Shown: piece after piece, positions 62,501-64,000 of the stretch
Layout: every line of letters starts with the position of its first letter
Position numbering within the stretch: position 1 is the stretch's first letter
Origin: Lewinellaceae bacterium
GTDB lineage: Bacteria > Bacteroidota > Bacteroidia > Chitinophagales > Saprospiraceae
Reading direction: 5' to 3'
Length of the DNA stretch: 64,000 nucleotides
Assembly: GCA_020636105.1 (NCBI GenBank)
Contig: JACJYL010000001.1
Location: 4,632,175-4,696,174, forward strand
Program-made: the position numbers and the translations under genes
Notes under the pieces: generated by a model
Databases searched by the model: none
Told to the model about the DNA's origin: nothing
What the model saw: the letters and a program-made list of their open reading frames with translations, nothing else

Positions 62501-64000
62501 CATGGACTTTCAATGGACCTGCTACCCCGGGTACTGCCAGCGGGCCAAATGCGTCAGTAACCTATACTGACCAGGGCTCTTATCTTATCGAACTCTCGGT
62601 AACGGATGCCAATGGTTGTTACAATACAACAAATACAACCATTCTGGTTAGAGAACCTATCACTGCGGATGCAGGAGATGATCAAACCGTTTGCCAGGGG
62701 GGTAATGCAGTGCTCGATGGCTCGAACTCCATTGGTAGCAGTTTTACCTGGACCATTGTATCAGGTGATCCTACATCCATTGACGGTAGTACCAACTCTG
62801 AAACACTCAATGTAAGTCCTCTTTTCAATACAACTTATCGTCTGACCGTAAGAGATGCAACCGGATTGTGTGAACGTTCTGACATGGTAACGGTGATTGT
62901 GGATGTAAACCTCAATCCTGTCGCGGATGCGTCTGCGCCTTCTGAACCTGTTTGTGCAGGGTATTCTGTTACCCTGGATGCCGGTGGAAGTACACCTCCT
63001 CCAAGTGATCCTTTGGCTAACCTGAACTACCTTTGGTATAATGGAGCACCTTCAAATGGTAATTTCATCGGTCTCGGTGAAACCATTAGTGTTACTCCGT
63101 CACAGACGACAGAATACTATGTAATTGTATCGGCGGATGGCGATGGTACAACCTGTGCCGATACGGCTTCTGTAGTGGTCACCATTCAAAATTGTGATTT
63201 TGACCTTGCTTTGCGCAAAACGATTGTAGGCAATGGTCCATTCCAGCAGGGAGGTTCAGTAACCTTCCAGATAGAGGTATTCAACCAGGGAGACCTTGAA
63301 GCGACTAATGTTCAGGTTACCGATTATATCCCCACAGGATTAACATTAAGTGACGGGGCCTGGTCTCAAAGTGGAAACCTGGCAACACGAACCATTGCGG
63401 GGCCAATTGCGGCGAATGGCGGTTCTGCCACTATTACCATTTCATTTAATATTGACGCTGATTACGAAGGATCCAGTATTGTAAATTATGCTGAGATCAG
63501 TCATGCAGAAAACCCGCTGAATCAGCCTGATATTGATAGTACCCCTGATCAGGATAATACGAACGATGCAGGTGGTCAACCTAATTCTCCGGCAGATAAT
63601 GCCGTGAATGGCAATGGCTCTGGAACCCCAGGTGACGGTAATCCGACCACCGATGAGGATGATCATGATCCTGCTTTGATCCAGCTGCCGGTTATCACCC
63701 TTGACAAGACGTTCGTATCCGCGGTAGTACAGCCTGATGGCAGCTACTACGTAACCTACACCGTTGAAGTAACAAATAATGGAGCCGTTTCAGGAGATTA
63801 CACCCTGACAGATTCTCCATTGTTTGAAGACGACGTGACCATCACGGCATGGGATTATACCTTCGTCGATGTGAATGGCGGTTTCGGTAACGGTCCGGCC
63901 TTCCAGGACGCACCCCCTGTTCCAATCAACTTTGGAACAAAAACCCTCACAGCTGGAAACACACACATTTATACACTTGGCTTTAATGTGACCCTTGATC
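56584..64000 (+). CDS. Giant modular surface adhesin (SprB/Ig-like/DUF11), 3' end outside window
   Basis: The frame from ATG 56584 stays open to the window edge, 2472 codons. Signal region: 'SMAALLLPIMTLLPLAGQ'. Residues ~45-600: unique Cys-rich N-domain. ~605-690: Big_9/cadherin-like domain ('NDNFSTCENTQLSGNVLTND', 'GSFTYTPTNNYAGSDQF'). ~697-1720: two copies, 662 residues apart, of a large module ('IEFSKNGGSTYPLNVNDNVG', 'NYGFWSGNLLNNW', 'LVGRPGLGDCLTVCAGGS'), each with SprB-like ('APYTYAWSNGLGSGPNKTGL') and Ig/PKD-like units ('YTYSWDHSLGNGAVKTV'). Then PKD-like units, and from ~2200 DUF11 domains ('DLALRKTIVGNGPFQQGG', 'VTDYIPTGLTLSDGAW'). A T9SS tail would be expected beyond the edge. SprB relatives act in gliding and adhesion. 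An ORF list that requires a stop codon misses this gene. Confidence 0.9.
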   Translation, partial: MKKLYSPVVHFTQNLFSAKSITHLKGLSMAALLLPIMTLLPLAGQGQVEGSISAAGKPIVEMTNVDCTAPVINVVYTTQETDCGARDGSINIQIMDLNASPSTYAINLEHGNKGLTTYSGLMAVGGVLTLSDMATGAYSSISVTRETDDCTSQIYSEAMMIRHGCDEVYEERTGCGTGTISYLNCNYETVSINKAYLTTNTYIYVDNDYLGCIAYVDANCQVQPSETVYCADFYKTEPTPTHGYQYGQVHFNKVTGASNAGISELNAERINWIMCNGSLYGYDKVTINRAIWNFTSGSTYGCNALCSAAISAVPSVQGGIAEQMVFYLPIGNSSVQPFVKFACYEAPPSLPVPPDTYVYDCTDGKTIDVYTSGANCANSPDSEVQDLNSDGNVFQAVIEVVYKNTYPGTSVSVNVDGTDYDLAEVSLVGTSSSVWAYRGLVTGAVNHVYHNSATGYCGNGTGLQSLAVYAFKNVPTGRSVSATFTTQSGYCDEQSFSFPINTDIAPRDIEVIMPISELTTDGRHLVIIATAGGQSASTTILGPTGTCCIAAPSVIVPNVPGWANSITVHVNTESNTDPSSPQNCGQSWVMAGYAIIDVDCVECTDPVVVNDNFSTCENTQLSGNVLTNDSNLSNQTVSVTSNPSHGSVSINNNGSFTYTPTNNYAGSDQFHYTVCNQGLACCVEGVVNITVIGAPDVQVSVDNPSCGNDNGSITFTFPNDPGQTSIEFSKNGGSTYPLNVNDNVGTASFNNLASGVYYLWVRWGNDQCPVSLGSVTLTDELGPDAYITCDSDPFESRVISNSDQTCGPENYGFWSGNLLNNWTSDKYFSVQNATFKEYNNGTAVLHMQAVNNSNPGLVFEIETVFSGRSFSPPAGSPKENTQCVGNLNNGDWYYYQTLHGYLIGSNNLAGGLVEFIGYGAAFQVGTGANLNDAAVFGASGWLDFTILNQPNIGAAFIGPSTGDLNINLTGTTLVGRPGLGDCLTVCAGGSTKLTANNSFGTEPFSYSWSTGATDQTITVTPDQTTTYHVTITDANGCTAETEVTVTVNPSPTVTIDKTDSACGANDGTATATGANGTAPYTYAWSNGLGSGPNKTGLAPGTYTVTVTDSKGCIATGTVTIINLSGPSLTANAVPSTICQGESSQLTASASGGAAPYTYSWDHSLGNGAVKTVTPGNTTTYGVTVTDVNGCTATATVTVTVHPAPTVSVSKTNATCGNNNGTASASATGGTGPYTYAWSNGLGSGPNKTGLAPGTYTVTVTDANGCTDHKNVTIINISGPSLTANAVPSTICQGANSQLSASASGGTGPYTYTWDHSLGNGSNKTVSPSMTTTYGVTVTDANSCTATATVTVNVIELPDVTVTSTNPSCGADNGVITFTFPNDPDQTSIEFSKNGGSTYPLNVNDNVGTASFSNLAAGTYSLYVRWGNNDCPVNLGIVTLVNELGPDVYITCDSDPVENRTASNSDQTCGSQNYGFYSGNLLDNWTTQKHWSIQNATFREYNNGSAVLQMEAVNNSNPNLVFQIETVFSGRVFSAPAGSPKENTQCVGNLDNSDWYYYPTMHGYLIGASDLAGSMVEFVGYGASFQVGTGANLNNAAVFGASGWLDFTILSQPNSGSTLLSSTTGDFNIDLSGNTLVGRPGLGDCLTVCAGGSAILTASNSFGTEPFSYLWSTGATSQTINVTPGQTTTYYVTVTDANSCTGEAEVTVTVNPNPTVTIDKTDASCGDENGTATATGNGGMAPYTYAWSNGLGSGPSKTGLAPGTYSVTVTDSKGCTATGSVTIISLDGPSLSANAVPAVICLGENSVLTASATGGTEPYTYTWDHGLGNGAVKNVSPGTSTTYEVMVTDANGCTATATATVTVNQPPVAGNIPPETICLGECADLTATATGGAPDYVFSWSDGLGTGATKHVCPTATKTYTVTITDVNGCFTTTTVTVTVNDLPDLNINGPAEICANELTSYSVTPIIPGATYTWTFNGPATPGTASGPNASVTYTDQGSYLIELSVTDANGCYNTTNTTILVREPITADAGDDQTVCQGGNAVLDGSNSIGSSFTWTIVSGDPTSIDGSTNSETLNVSPLFNTTYRLTVRDATGLCERSDMVTVIVDVNLNPVADASAPSEPVCAGYSVTLDAGGSTPPPSDPLANLNYLWYNGAPSNGNFIGLGETISVTPSQTTEYYVIVSADGDGTTCADTASVVVTIQNCDFDLALRKTIVGNGPFQQGGSVTFQIEVFNQGDLEATNVQVTDYIPTGLTLSDGAWSQSGNLATRTIAGPIAANGGSATITISFNIDADYEGSSIVNYAEISHAENPLNQPDIDSTPDQDNTNDAGGQPNSPADNAVNGNGSGTPGDGNPTTDEDDHDPALIQLPVITLDKTFVSAVVQPDGSYYVTYTVEVTNNGAVSGDYTLTDSPLFEDDVTITAWDYTFVDVNGGFGNGPAFQDAPPVPINFGTKTLTAGNTHIYTLGFNVTLD
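58672..62166 (+). repeat. Tandem duplication inside the giant gene, period 1986 bp
   Basis: Corresponding points (58756/60742, 59521/61507, 59740/61726) are all 1986 bp apart. The homologous part covers at least 1.5 kb, with many silent changes, so the copies are old but in frame. Within copy 1 the SprB+Ig pair is itself doubled (about 456-bp period, 59740 and 60196). Confidence 0.85.

Noticed and set aside
56740..63666. Short frames on both strands in the last 7 kb
   Set aside because: All lie within the single long plus-strand frame of the adhesin and have no motif of their own.

Overview
The window looks like a chromosomal segment of a Bacteroidota bacterium, most likely Saprospiria (Lewinella/Haliscomenobacter-like); the lineage is inferred from gene content only. 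Supporting signs are a type IX secretion (T9SS) sorting tail, a TonB-dependent receptor with a carboxypeptidase-like N-domain, many lipoproteins, SprB-like and DUF11 repeats in a giant surface protein, BlaI/M56 and ECF-sigma/anti-sigma pairs, and promoters of the Bacteroidota type (-7 box TAnnTTTG). No rRNA, tRNA or CRISPR array was recognised.

Layout. 1-4.4 kb: end of a DnaJ-like chaperone, then small accessory enzymes (NAD(P)-binding epimerase-like, NADAR, DinB, DUF1801) and a truncated outer-membrane barrel fused in frame to DinB. 4.5-11.7 kb: a two-domain class V aminotransferase and two paralogous zinc-less alcohol dehydrogenase/quinone reductases flanking a TolB-TPR-AraC regulator that is preceded by a frameshifted receiver domain; then a DUF4386 membrane protein. 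12-24.4 kb: a carbohydrate block (GH29 fucosidase, two GH13 enzymes, sialate O-acetylesterase, mostly lipoproteins) around a 1171-residue sensor: 14 propeller repeats, Y_Y_Y domain, one membrane helix and a complete class III adenylate cyclase. 24.4-31.1 kb: lipoprotein, GNAT, Fur-like regulator, gene remnants, ABC exporter pair, LolA-like protein, EamA protein, ECF sigma/anti-sigma pair. 31.5-39.2 kb: two tandem DUF4331 proteins, a TPR lipoprotein and a TonB receptor, probably controlled by the sigma/anti-sigma pair. 39.5-46.3 kb: AraC regulator, GIN-domain protein, two unknown envelope proteins, an LRR-BRCT protein. 46.5-52 kb, mainly minus strand: PepSY-like lipoprotein, an intact IS3-family element inserted in a heptamer repeat, LptB and envelope proteins. 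52.1-55.8 kb: BlaI repressor, M56 membrane protease and PDZ protein behind a promoter with three operator dyads. From 56.6 kb to the window edge runs one uninterrupted reading frame of more than 2470 codons, a modular surface adhesin with a 662-residue tandem duplication.

Integration. Four signalling modules stand beside plausible targets: the AraC proteins (with 20-bp-spaced direct repeats before the next gene), the propeller-cyclase among glycoside hydrolases, sigma/anti-sigma before DUF4331-TonB, and BlaI-M56-PDZ. Intergenic regions carry several kinds of small palindromic or terminal-inverted-repeat elements and four decayed gene fragments, which indicates active small-scale genome remodelling.
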